From contig RDXA01000416.1 of the NCBI GenBank assembly GCA_004292705.1, positions 1-9,583 on the forward strand: DNA of 9,583 nt. The letters run 5' to 3'. The notes beneath the pieces were generated by a model that worked only from the letters and a program-made list of their open reading frames with translations, had not been told where the DNA came from and made no database searches. The position numbers and the translations under genes were made by a program. Below are positions 1 through 6,052 of the stretch, one piece after another. The stretch is from Sphingomonadales bacterium (GTDB taxonomy: Bacteria > Pseudomonadota > Alphaproteobacteria > Sphingomonadales > Sphingomonadaceae). Each line of letters starts with the position of its first letter. Position 1 is the stretch's first letter.

Positions 1-2
1 AG

Positions 3-38
3 CCGCGCAATCTCGCCAAATCGGTGACGGTCGAATAG
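3..38 (+). CDS. possible 3' end of an upstream gene (partial)
   Basis: Reading from base 3, eleven sense codons (PRNLAKSVTVE) lead to a TAG stop at 36-38. The composition would suit the tail of a protein-coding gene that starts left of the window, but a stretch this short is often open by chance. No family can be recognised. The next 97 bases up to the following gene look non-coding and are more A+T rich. Weak call. Confidence 0.25.
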   Translation, partial: PRNLAKSVTVE

Positions 39-62
39 CCGGATTACGGGCTTGCACCGCCC

Positions 63-115
63 TTAACCAAATTTCGCAGGCATCGCTGCCCGAAGCTTTA
101 CTGATAGCTAACCAT
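63..115 (+). promoter_or_regulatory. candidate upstream control region of the GGDEF-EAL gene, with two CtrA-like half sites
   Basis: Two near copies of the alphaproteobacterial CtrA half-site TTAACCAT occur before the gene: TTAACCAA at 63-70 and CTAACCAT at 108-115. No full TTAA-N7-TTAA site is present. CtrA half-sites are known in Caulobacter and relatives, and CtrA regulons often include motility and cyclic-di-GMP genes, so control of the downstream gene is plausible. I could not identify a convincing -35/-10 pair. The motif is short and both copies carry a mismatch. Confidence 0.25.
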
Positions 116-135
116 TCAGGCTTAAAGATCGAGGC

Positions 136-2490
136 GTGGGCAACAACCTCTCCTCTTCTCGGTCGGGACATTCCGCCGAATTGCCGATTTCCGAAGTGCT
201 CGGATTGTCGCGCAACCCGGCGTCCGACCCCATGCGCTTGCGCGGGGACGAATATGCCGAACTGGCCCAAGCAAGCCGCAATCGGATGTTTGCCAATGCT
301 CTGGTCGCGGTCTTTGCAGCTTCAGTATTCGCTCCACTGATCGGACTTGCGATTGTTGGACCTTGGGCAGCCGTTCTCGCCTTTATTCTCTACAAGTCGC
401 GTCAAACAGACCTTTTGCTGGTTGATCCGGGCCAGAGGCTCGATCCGGCACGGCTTGAGCGAAAGCAGAACCTCAATTCCGTTGCTGCCGCTACCTGCTG
501 GGTTGGTGCCCTGCTGATCTTTCCCCTGCTCTCCAACGGAGCAGAGGCGCTTACCCTGATAATGATCATTCTGACGCTGATGATCTCCTCGACCTTCGTG
601 TTTTCAACCTCGCCGCTCAGCGTGCTCATCTATATTGCGATCCTCGGGTTTGGCGCGGTGGTGTCACTGGCGCTGCAAGCACAATGGGCGGCAATGGGCG
701 GGGTCATCTTGTTCACAATCGCCAGCCTGGTGGCCATGGTTCAGGTGCGCACCACCTTCCTCAAGGCGCGGCTTGCCGAGGCGGCCGTGGTCGAAAAAGA
801 AGCGGTTGTTTCGCTGTTGCTGCGCGAATTCGAGGAGAACGAGGCTGACTGGCTTTGGGAAATCGACCCGGCCCGCAGGCTGCGCTCGGTCAGCCCCCGG
901 TTCGCCTTCGCTCTCGGGGAGGCGCAAGCCGATATCGAGGGCAAGCCGCTGCTGGAGATGGTGGCAGGGCAAAACTGGACGAGCGGGCATTTTCCGTCGA
1001 GCCTTCACGAACTCGCCGAAAAGCTCAAGGATCGCGAGAACTTCTCGAACATGCTGGTGCAGGTTTCGATCCAGGGAGAGGAGCGTTGGTGGGAGCTGTC
1101 TGGCACGCCGATGCGCGACGAGCAGGGGCGTTTCAACGGCTTTCGCGGGGTCGGGTCGGATGTGACCGAGCAGCGCAAATCGTCGGAAAAGATCGCCTAT
1201 CTGGCACGCTACGATACGTTGACCCAACTGCCCAACCGCCTGCAGCTGACCGAAGCTTTGGGCGAGGCGCTGCGCTACGCCGCGCAGTGGCGTACCCGTT
1301 GCGCGCTGCTGATGGTCGACCTTGACCGCTTCAAGGCGGTCAATGATTCGCTTGGCCATATGACCGGCGACAAGCTGCTCGCGCAGGTTTCGGCGCGACT
1401 GCAATCGCTGATGGGCGAGAACCATATGTGCGGTCGTCTGGGTGGCGATGAGTTTGCGGTCGTCATCCGCGATGCGGCCGCACCTGGCATCGTGCGCGAT
1501 CTTGCGCGGCGCATCATTGATAGCCTGTCCCAGCCCTATAAGGTTGATCACCACACACTCTATGTCGGCGCCAGCGTTGGCTCGGCCGAAGGGCCGCGCG
1601 ATGGCAACAGCGTCGAAGAAATGATGCGCAATGCTGACCTGGCGCTTTACCGTGCCAAGGATATGGGCGGCGGCGAGCATTACCGCTTCGAGCCTGTACT
1701 CCATGCCTCAGCCGAGGAACGCCGCCAGCTTGAAGTGTCCTTGCGCCAGGCTTTGGAAAAGGACGAGCTGGTCCTGCATTACCAGCCGGTCGTCGATGCG
1801 CGCAGCGAAAATGTGGTCAGCTTCGAGGCGCTGGTGCGCTGGAACAGCGCCGAGCATGGTTTCGTCAGTCCCGGCAAGTTCATTCCGCTGGCGGAAGACA
1901 CCCGCCTTATCGTGCCGATCGGCCAATGGGTGATGCGCAAGGCTTGCGAAGAAGCCCGCAATTGGCCCGAGCATGTCAAGGTCAACGTCAACGTGTCACC
2001 GGAACAGCTGCTTGAGCCCGGCTTCCACGAAGAAGTCGTGCAAGCGCTGGCCGCGAGTGGCCTCAGGCCCGAACGCCTTGAGGTGGAGGTGACCGAGAGC
2101 ATCTTCCTGCGCGATGCCAGCGTTGCGCGCAATGCACTCGAACAGGTGATGGCGCTTGGCTGCTCGGTTGCGCTCGACGACTTCGGAACGGGATATTCCT
2201 CGCTTGGCTATCTCCGCAAGCTCAAGTTCTCGACGATCAAGGTCGATCGTACCTTCGTGCAGGGTGCGGCACAGGGAAGCGCGGAGAGCCTTGCGATCAT
2301 CAATGCGGTCGTGGCGATGGCCAAAAGCCTGAAAATGACCACGACAGCCGAAGGCGTCGAAACGATCGAGGAGTCCGAGCTGATCCGCAATCTCGGGTGC
2401 GACAAGATCCAGGGTTACTATTTTGGCCGCCCGATGACGGCAACCGATGCGCGCGGCCTTTTCAGTATGGTGCGGGAACTTCGCGCCTGA
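136..2490 (+). CDS. membrane-anchored PAS-GGDEF-EAL cyclic-di-GMP turnover protein
   Basis: Predicted inner-membrane enzyme with modules for making (diguanylate cyclase) and degrading (phosphodiesterase) cyclic-di-GMP. Residues about 50-205 hold some five or six hydrophobic segments, an N-terminal membrane sensor I cannot name. A PAS/PAC-like domain follows (about 230-345, ending GSDVTEQRK). The GGDEF domain (about 355-515) has DLDRFK from D395 and an intact GGDEF at 436-440. The EAL domain (about 530-775) has FEALVRW with E564, VNVNVSPEQL, EVTES, DDFGTGYSSL from D681, TAEGVE and QGYYFGRP, so the known catalytic residues seem present. The inhibitory RxxD I-site is absent; GENH stands in its place. 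The GTG start is the only start before an in-frame TAA at 109. A GAGG lies only one base before it, which is poor spacing. M33 (base 232) is an alternative, also without a clear ribosome site. The input signal is unknown. Confidence 0.93.
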   Translation: MGNNLSSSRSGHSAELPISEVLGLSRNPASDPMRLRGDEYAELAQASRNRMFANALVAVFAASVFAPLIGLAIVGPWAAVLAFILYKSRQTDLLLVDPGQRLDPARLERKQNLNSVAAATCWVGALLIFPLLSNGAEALTLIMIILTLMISSTFVFSTSPLSVLIYIAILGFGAVVSLALQAQWAAMGGVILFTIASLVAMVQVRTTFLKARLAEAAVVEKEAVVSLLLREFEENEADWLWEIDPARRLRSVSPRFAFALGEAQADIEGKPLLEMVAGQNWTSGHFPSSLHELAEKLKDRENFSNMLVQVSIQGEERWWELSGTPMRDEQGRFNGFRGVGSDVTEQRKSSEKIAYLARYDTLTQLPNRLQLTEALGEALRYAAQWRTRCALLMVDLDRFKAVNDSLGHMTGDKLLAQVSARLQSLMGENHMCGRLGGDEFAVVIRDAAAPGIVRDLARRIIDSLSQPYKVDHHTLYVGASVGSAEGPRDGNSVEEMMRNADLALYRAKDMGGGEHYRFEPVLHASAEERRQLEVSLRQALEKDELVLHYQPVVDARSENVVSFEALVRWNSAEHGFVSPGKFIPLAEDTRLIVPIGQWVMRKACEEARNWPEHVKVNVNVSPEQLLEPGFHEEVVQALAASGLRPERLEVEVTESIFLRDASVARNALEQVMALGCSVALDDFGTGYSSLGYLRKLKFSTIKVDRTFVQGAAQGSAESLAIINAVVAMAKSLKMTTTAEGVETIEESELIRNLGCDKIQGYYFGRPMTATDARGLFSMVRELRA

Positions 2491-2515
2491 CATTGCGCCA
2501 TCAGGGCATCAGGCG
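2484..2515. terminator. weak inverted repeat spanning two convergent stop codons
   Basis: CGCCTGA (2484-2490) and TCAGGCG (2509-2515) are exact inverted repeats with an 18-base loop. Each arm includes the TGA stop of one of the two convergent genes. A competing shorter pairing, CCTGA (2486-2490) with TCAGG (2501-2505), is also possible. There is no T-run, so this is not a classical intrinsic terminator. Any termination role is a guess, although nothing else between these genes could provide it. Confidence 0.25.
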
Positions 2516-3198
2516 ACGGCGACGTTCGCAAGAATGCTTTCGAACAGTTTGCGTCCATCCGCACCGCCCAGCGACGAAAAAGCAGCCGGTTCGATCGCGC
2601 GTTCGGGGTGCGGCATCATCCCCAGCACCCGGCCATTGGCACTGAGCACCCCCGCAATGTCGCGGGCTGATCCGTTTACTGCTTCGGTATAGCGGAACGC
2701 CACGCGCCCTTCGCCCTCCAAGCGGTCAAGCGTCTCGGCATCGGCGTAATAGTTGCCATCATGATGCGCCACGGGAATGCGGATTGTGTCACCATCCGCG
2801 TAGCCTGCGGTGAAGGGCGATAGGGTATTCTCGACCCTGAGCGCCACGGTACGGCAGATGAACCGCTGACCGGCGTTGCGCAGCAAAGCACCAGGCAGCA
2901 GCCGCGCCTCGGTCAGCACCTGAAAGCCGTTGCACACCCCCAGCACCGGCACGCCCCGCTCTGCCGCTGCAACCACGGCGCGCATGATAGGGCTGGTCGC
3001 TGCCATGGCTCCAGACCGCAGGTAATCGCCGTAGGAAAAGCCGCCGGGCAGGGCGATCAGATCAAGACGTTCGGGCAAGTCGGCATCGCCGTGCCACACC
3101 CGCAGCGCAGGTCTGCCCGATACCGCCTCCAGCGCCACTGCCATGTCACGATCGCAGTTGGAGCCGGGGAAGGTGACAACAGCCGCCCGAAAGCTCAT
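2509..3198 (-). CDS. purQ: phosphoribosylformylglycinamidine (FGAM) synthase, glutaminase subunit PurQ
   Basis: Cytosolic class I glutamine amidotransferase subunit. It hydrolyses glutamine and feeds ammonia to PurL, which converts FGAR to FGAM in step four of de novo purine synthesis. The 229-residue length fits stand-alone PurQ. Visible motifs are the N-terminal VVTFPGSNCDRD, GGFSYGDYLRSGA from residue 52, the nucleophile Cys89 in GVCNGFQ, and the His197/Glu199 pair in MMPHPERA. The ATG at 3198 is preferred over a TTG one codon upstream (3201), because family members begin with a short MSFRAAVV-like stretch and because this ATG overlaps the purS stop by one base (TGATG). That overlap suggests translational coupling to purS. 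No purL follows; the next gene is convergent. The gene appears intact. Confidence 0.96.
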   Translation of the reverse strand: MSFRAAVVTFPGSNCDRDMAVALEAVSGRPALRVWHGDADLPERLDLIALPGGFSYGDYLRSGAMAATSPIMRAVVAAAERGVPVLGVCNGFQVLTEARLLPGALLRNAGQRFICRTVALRVENTLSPFTAGYADGDTIRIPVAHHDGNYYADAETLDRLEGEGRVAFRYTEAVNGSARDIAGVLSANGRVLGMMPHPERAIEPAAFSSLGGADGRKLFESILANVAVA

Positions 3199-3437
3199 CA
3201 AAGCGCCCCCGGGGTTTCAATCGTGAAACTCTCGATCACCGTATTTGCCAGCAGCTTTTCGCACATTGCGGTCAGCGCAGCGTGATCGGTATCATCGGCC
3301 ACGTCGAGTTCGATCAGGCGGCCGACCCGGACATCCTCGACCCCGGAAAAGCCCATGCCTTCGAGAGCATGATGAACAGCGCGGCCTTGAGGATCAAGCA
3401 CGCCTGGCTTCAGACGGACGAGAACGCGCACTTGCAT
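3198..3437 (-). CDS. purS: FGAM synthase accessory subunit PurS
   Basis: Small cytosolic protein that forms the FGAM synthase complex with PurQ and small PurL, bridging the two and helping ammonia transfer. The 79-residue product starts MQVRVLVRLKPGVLDPQG, the family hallmark, and continues with the GMGF...DVRVGRLIELDV region of the usual alpha/beta fold. An ATG five codons upstream (3452) is possible. I chose 3437 because homologues start here and GGAG lies nine bases before it. The TGA stop shares its last A with the purQ ATG, so the pair is almost surely one transcript. A candidate promoter lies about 50 bases upstream. Confidence 0.95.
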   Translation of the reverse strand: MQVRVLVRLKPGVLDPQGRAVHHALEGMGFSGVEDVRVGRLIELDVADDTDHAALTAMCEKLLANTVIESFTIETPGAL

Positions 3438-3489
3438 GGCCTGATGCTCCATTCTTCTCGGCGGACCGGCGCTGGCCCGTGGCGGGGCC

Positions 3490-3517
3490 GCTATAGCGTC
3501 TGCCCACGCGCACGCAA
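3490..3517 (-). promoter_or_regulatory. candidate purS-purQ promoter
   Basis: On the minus strand TTGCGT (3517-3512) and TATAGC (3495-3490) are separated by 16 bases. They match the sigma-70 consensus at three and four of six positions. The -10 end lies about 50 bases before the purS ATG, a sensible leader length. The call rests on similarity alone. I did not recognise a purine-repressor-type operator. Confidence 0.35.
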
Positions 3518-3580
3518 TCGCGCTGATGCGGCTTGCACCCAGCCAATTGGCCGGGACTTACAAAGTTCATGGTCATAAAC

Positions 3581-3609
3581 TTGTCATCTATGATCGCGAA
3601 TTGTAACCT
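3581..3609 (+). promoter_or_regulatory. candidate promoter of the TonB-dependent receptor gene
   Basis: TTGTCA (3581-3586) and TAACCT (3604-3609) are separated by 17 bases. The -35 is good and the -10 poor against the sigma-70 consensus. A transcript from here would have a leader of roughly 130 bases. The 12-base palindrome that begins at the last -10 base would cover the start site, a common position for a repressor. Confidence 0.3.
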
Positions 3610-3620
3610 TGTTGCAACAA
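3609..3620. promoter_or_regulatory. perfect 12-base palindrome, candidate operator
   Basis: TTGTTGCAACAA reads identically on both strands. It lies at the likely transcription start of the receptor gene, directly after a candidate -10 element. Short perfect palindromes at this position often bind dimeric repressors, such as LacI- or GntR-family proteins. No regulator gene is in the window, so the binding protein is unknown. Confidence 0.35.
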
Positions 3621-3735
3621 CCTTCCCAAGATCGCGTACGTGTCGTCGCTTTCGCGCAACATTCGCAGCGACCAATCTCGCGCGAATCGGACAAAAATGT
3701 CACCGGCGACCCACTCTCTCCATTCGCTCCAAAAA

Positions 3736-3741
3736 AAGGGG
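3736..3741 (+). promoter_or_regulatory. ribosome-binding site that fixes the receptor start
   Basis: AAGGGG ends seven bases before the ATG at 3749, within an A-rich stretch. Together with the signal peptide that begins at this ATG, it rules out the longer reading from 3533. Confidence 0.75.
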
Positions 3742-3748
3742 TTGTCCG

Positions 3749-5974
3749 ATGTCTTACCGCTATTCCGCATTCCGTGCTGCCTGGGCGGGTTCCACCGCGC
3801 TCGCCGTAGCCGCCTTTGCTTTTGCCGCGCCCGCCACGGCGCAGGACAGTGAGGCCGCTTCCGAGGCCGACGGCCAGCTCGCCACCATCATCGTAACGGC
3901 CAACCGGCGTGAGGAAAACCTGCAGGAGGTGCCTGTTTCGGCCGATATTCTTGATCAAGAGCGCATCGGTGCGGTCTTCAGCGGCGCGGCCGATATCACG
4001 GCGCTGGCCGGCACCGCGCCGGGTCTCAATGTCGAAAGTTCGAACGGTCGCGTCGCACCGCGCTTCTACATTCGGGGTCTGGGCAACACTGACTTCGATC
4101 TTGCTGCCTCTCAGCCGGTCTCGGTTCTGCTCGATGACGTTGTGCTGGAAAATGTGACGCTGAAGAGCTTCCCCATCTTCGATGTCGAGCGCGTTGAAGT
4201 GCTGCGCGGGCCGCAAGGCACCCTGTTCGGCCGCAATACGCCGGCGGGGATCGTGAAAATCGACTCCATCAAGCCGAGCCACGATACCAACATCGTCACC
4301 TCTCTTTCCTACGGCAGTCTTGATACGGTTTCGATGAACGGTGCGGTCGGTGGCTCAATTGCCAAAGACGTGCTGGCCTTCCGCGCCTCGGTCCAGCTCC
4401 AACGGCGAGGTGACTGGATCGACAATGGCTTTACGGGTCAGGAAAATGTTCTCGGCTCATACACCGATATCGCCGCGCGCGGACAATTGCTGTTCACGCC
4501 AAGCGACCGCGCCAGCATCCTCGCTTCGGTCAACTTCCGCGATCTGGACGGGTCTTCGACCTTCTTCCGCGCCAATGTTCTCGGGCCGCGCAACAATAAC
4601 CTCAACAACAATTACGACCGCAACACGGTGTTCTATGACGCTGGCGGCGGCAACGTGGCGAAGTATCAGCAGTTCGGCGCGACGCTGACCGCAACTTATG
4701 AATTCGACAGCGCGACGCTGACCTCGATCACCAGCCATTGGACCAGCGAAGGTTCAAGCCGCGGTGATGTCGATGGCGGCTTCGGGGCGTCGTTCCTGCC
4801 GGTGATGGGCCCGGGTTTTATCCCGTTCCCCTCGGACACCCAAGACTCGATCGATCTTGAACAGACCACGCAGGAAGTGCGCCTTGCCTCGAACGGCGAC
4901 GGGCCGTTGAGCTGGCAGGTTGGCGGCTTCTATTTTGAAAGCGATTTCGACGTCACCACCGTCGGCTTTACCTTCCCCCCGCCGGTCACTGTCAATCACA
5001 CCAACGAAGCATGGGCGCTGTTTGGCCAGCTTGGCTACCAGCTGACCGAAAGCCTGCGCGTCACCGGCGGCCTGCGTTATACCGACGATGAGAAGGATTT
5101 CTTCGTCCGTTCGGGCGCCGCGCGCCAACCGCGCAGCGTCGGCGACAATCAGTTCGACTGGGATATCAGCCTGTTTGCCGATGTCTCGGATGATGCGAGC
5201 GTCTATGCCAAGATCGCCAATTCGTTCCGCGGGCCGACCATCCAGGGGCGTGACGTCGCCTTCTTCGCGGCCCCTTCGGTCGCGCAGTCGGAAAACATCA
5301 CCTCGTATGAAGTGGGCTTCAAGAGCGAGCTGGCCGATCGCCGTGTGCGCCTTAACGGCGCGGTCTATTACTACACGGTCGAGGACCCGCAGTTCACCGC
5401 AGTCGGTGGGGCTGGCAACCTCGTCCAGCTGATCAACGCCAACAAGGGAGAGGCCTTTGGCTTCGAGCTCGACAGTGCGTTCCAGATCACTCCGAACTTC
5501 CTCGTCACGCTGGGCGTCGCTTACAACAACACGGAGATTCAGGATCCGAATCTCGCGGTTGGCATCTGCGCCCAGTGTACTGTCACCGATCCGACCCGCG
5601 TGATCGGTGGCAGCACCCGCGCGTTGATTGACGGCAACCCCTTCCCCAACGCGCCGGAGTGGAGCGGGGACCTGACGGCCCGCTACGGTATTCCGGTGGG
5701 CAATTCGGGCGAATTCTTCATCTTCACCGACTGGGTGTTCCTCGGCGATACCAACTTCCTTCTCTATGAAAGCAGCGAGTTCAATGCCGGCAGCCGGATC
5801 GAAGGCGGTCTGAAAGTCGGCTATTCGGGCGATAATGGCTTGTGGGAAGTTGCTGCCTTCGCGCGCAACATCACCGACGAGGACAATGTGCTCGGGGTGG
5901 TCGACTTCAACAACAACACGGCTTTTGTGAACGAGCCGCGGATCATCGGCGTGATGGTCGGGGTGAAGTACTAA
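3749..5974 (+). CDS. TonB-dependent outer-membrane receptor
   Basis: Outer-membrane beta-barrel that imports a ligand using energy passed on by TonB-ExbB-ExbD. The 741-residue precursor has a signal peptide (a Ser/Arg-containing N-region, a hydrophobic core around residues 15-27, and likely cleavage after ATA at residue 31). A TonB box, TIIVTANRREE, begins near residue 46. The plug domain (about 55-175) carries the typical RFYIRGLGN, SVLLDDVVLENV, and VERVEVLRGPQGTLFGRNTPAG motifs. The rest is barrel, with many aromatic, alternating strands and the usual end (ARNITDEDN, then a last strand finishing VGVKY with a terminal aromatic). The start at 3749 follows a good ribosome site. The sequence resembles the large, expanded sphingomonad receptor group; the substrate (siderophore, vitamin, carbohydrate, peptide or other) cannot be told. 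No regulator or inner-membrane transporter lies beside it. A strong terminator follows. Confidence 0.95.
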   Translation: MSYRYSAFRAAWAGSTALAVAAFAFAAPATAQDSEAASEADGQLATIIVTANRREENLQEVPVSADILDQERIGAVFSGAADITALAGTAPGLNVESSNGRVAPRFYIRGLGNTDFDLAASQPVSVLLDDVVLENVTLKSFPIFDVERVEVLRGPQGTLFGRNTPAGIVKIDSIKPSHDTNIVTSLSYGSLDTVSMNGAVGGSIAKDVLAFRASVQLQRRGDWIDNGFTGQENVLGSYTDIAARGQLLFTPSDRASILASVNFRDLDGSSTFFRANVLGPRNNNLNNNYDRNTVFYDAGGGNVAKYQQFGATLTATYEFDSATLTSITSHWTSEGSSRGDVDGGFGASFLPVMGPGFIPFPSDTQDSIDLEQTTQEVRLASNGDGPLSWQVGGFYFESDFDVTTVGFTFPPPVTVNHTNEAWALFGQLGYQLTESLRVTGGLRYTDDEKDFFVRSGAARQPRSVGDNQFDWDISLFADVSDDASVYAKIANSFRGPTIQGRDVAFFAAPSVAQSENITSYEVGFKSELADRRVRLNGAVYYYTVEDPQFTAVGGAGNLVQLINANKGEAFGFELDSAFQITPNFLVTLGVAYNNTEIQDPNLAVGICAQCTVTDPTRVIGGSTRALIDGNPFPNAPEWSGDLTARYGIPVGNSGEFFIFTDWVFLGDTNFLLYESSEFNAGSRIEGGLKVGYSGDNGLWEVAAFARNITDEDNVLGVVDFNNNTAFVNEPRIIGVMVGVKY

Positions 5975-6010
5975 GGGTAAGCGTCCTTCAACGGGATGCA
6001 CACCAAACGG

Positions 6011-6045
6011 AAAAAGCCGGCAGGGTACGACCTGCCGGCTTTTTT
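6011..6045. terminator. bidirectional intrinsic terminator
   Basis: AAAAAGCCGGCAGG (6011-6024) pairs perfectly with CCTGCCGGCTTTTT (6031-6044) around a six-base loop (GTACGA). The G+C-rich core is flanked by A-runs on one side and T-runs on the other, so the hairpin ends transcripts in both directions. It sits between the stop codons of the convergent receptor gene (5974) and protease gene (6053), and so can serve both. Confidence 0.92.
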
Positions 6046-6052
6046 GTTCCGC

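Larger units (their letters stand above)
3438..3748. other. divergent intergenic region between purS and the TonB-dependent receptor
   Basis: These 311 bases separate two divergently read genes. The purS-side half (about 3438-3540) is G+C rich and holds a candidate purS promoter. The receptor-side half (about 3560-3748) is more A+T rich and holds a candidate promoter, a perfect 12-base palindrome, a leader of roughly 130 bases and the receptor's ribosome-binding site. The receptor frame happens to stay open back to 3533, but that upstream stretch does not resemble protein. I see no RNA gene or further reading frame that I can support. Confidence 0.6.

Noticed and set aside
664..1704. Open frame of 346 codons on the minus strand, opposite the GGDEF-EAL gene
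   Set aside because: It is a shadow of a gene with unmistakable catalytic motifs, and its predicted protein shows no family features.
3199..3201. TTG as the purQ start, one codon upstream of the ATG
   Set aside because: The ATG at 3198 matches the family's N-terminus and overlaps the purS stop in the usual coupled manner.
3438..3452. Upstream ATG for purS (3452)
   Set aside because: It adds five residues not typical of the family, and the GGAG that best serves translation lies between it and the preferred ATG.
3394..3675. 93-codon minus-strand frame overlapping the purS start
   Set aside because: It overlaps PurS in another frame, is rich in Arg and Ala without recognisable features, and covers promoter sequence.
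3533..3748. N-terminal extension of the receptor by 72 codons
   Set aside because: The extension is basic and unlike a signal peptide. A proper ribosome site and signal peptide occur at 3749, and promoter-like sequence occupies the region.
4754..6001. Open frame of 415 codons on the minus strand, opposite the receptor gene
   Set aside because: It lies antisense to a clearly recognised receptor, has no recognisable domain, and is explained by G+C-rich codon use leaving the opposite strand open.
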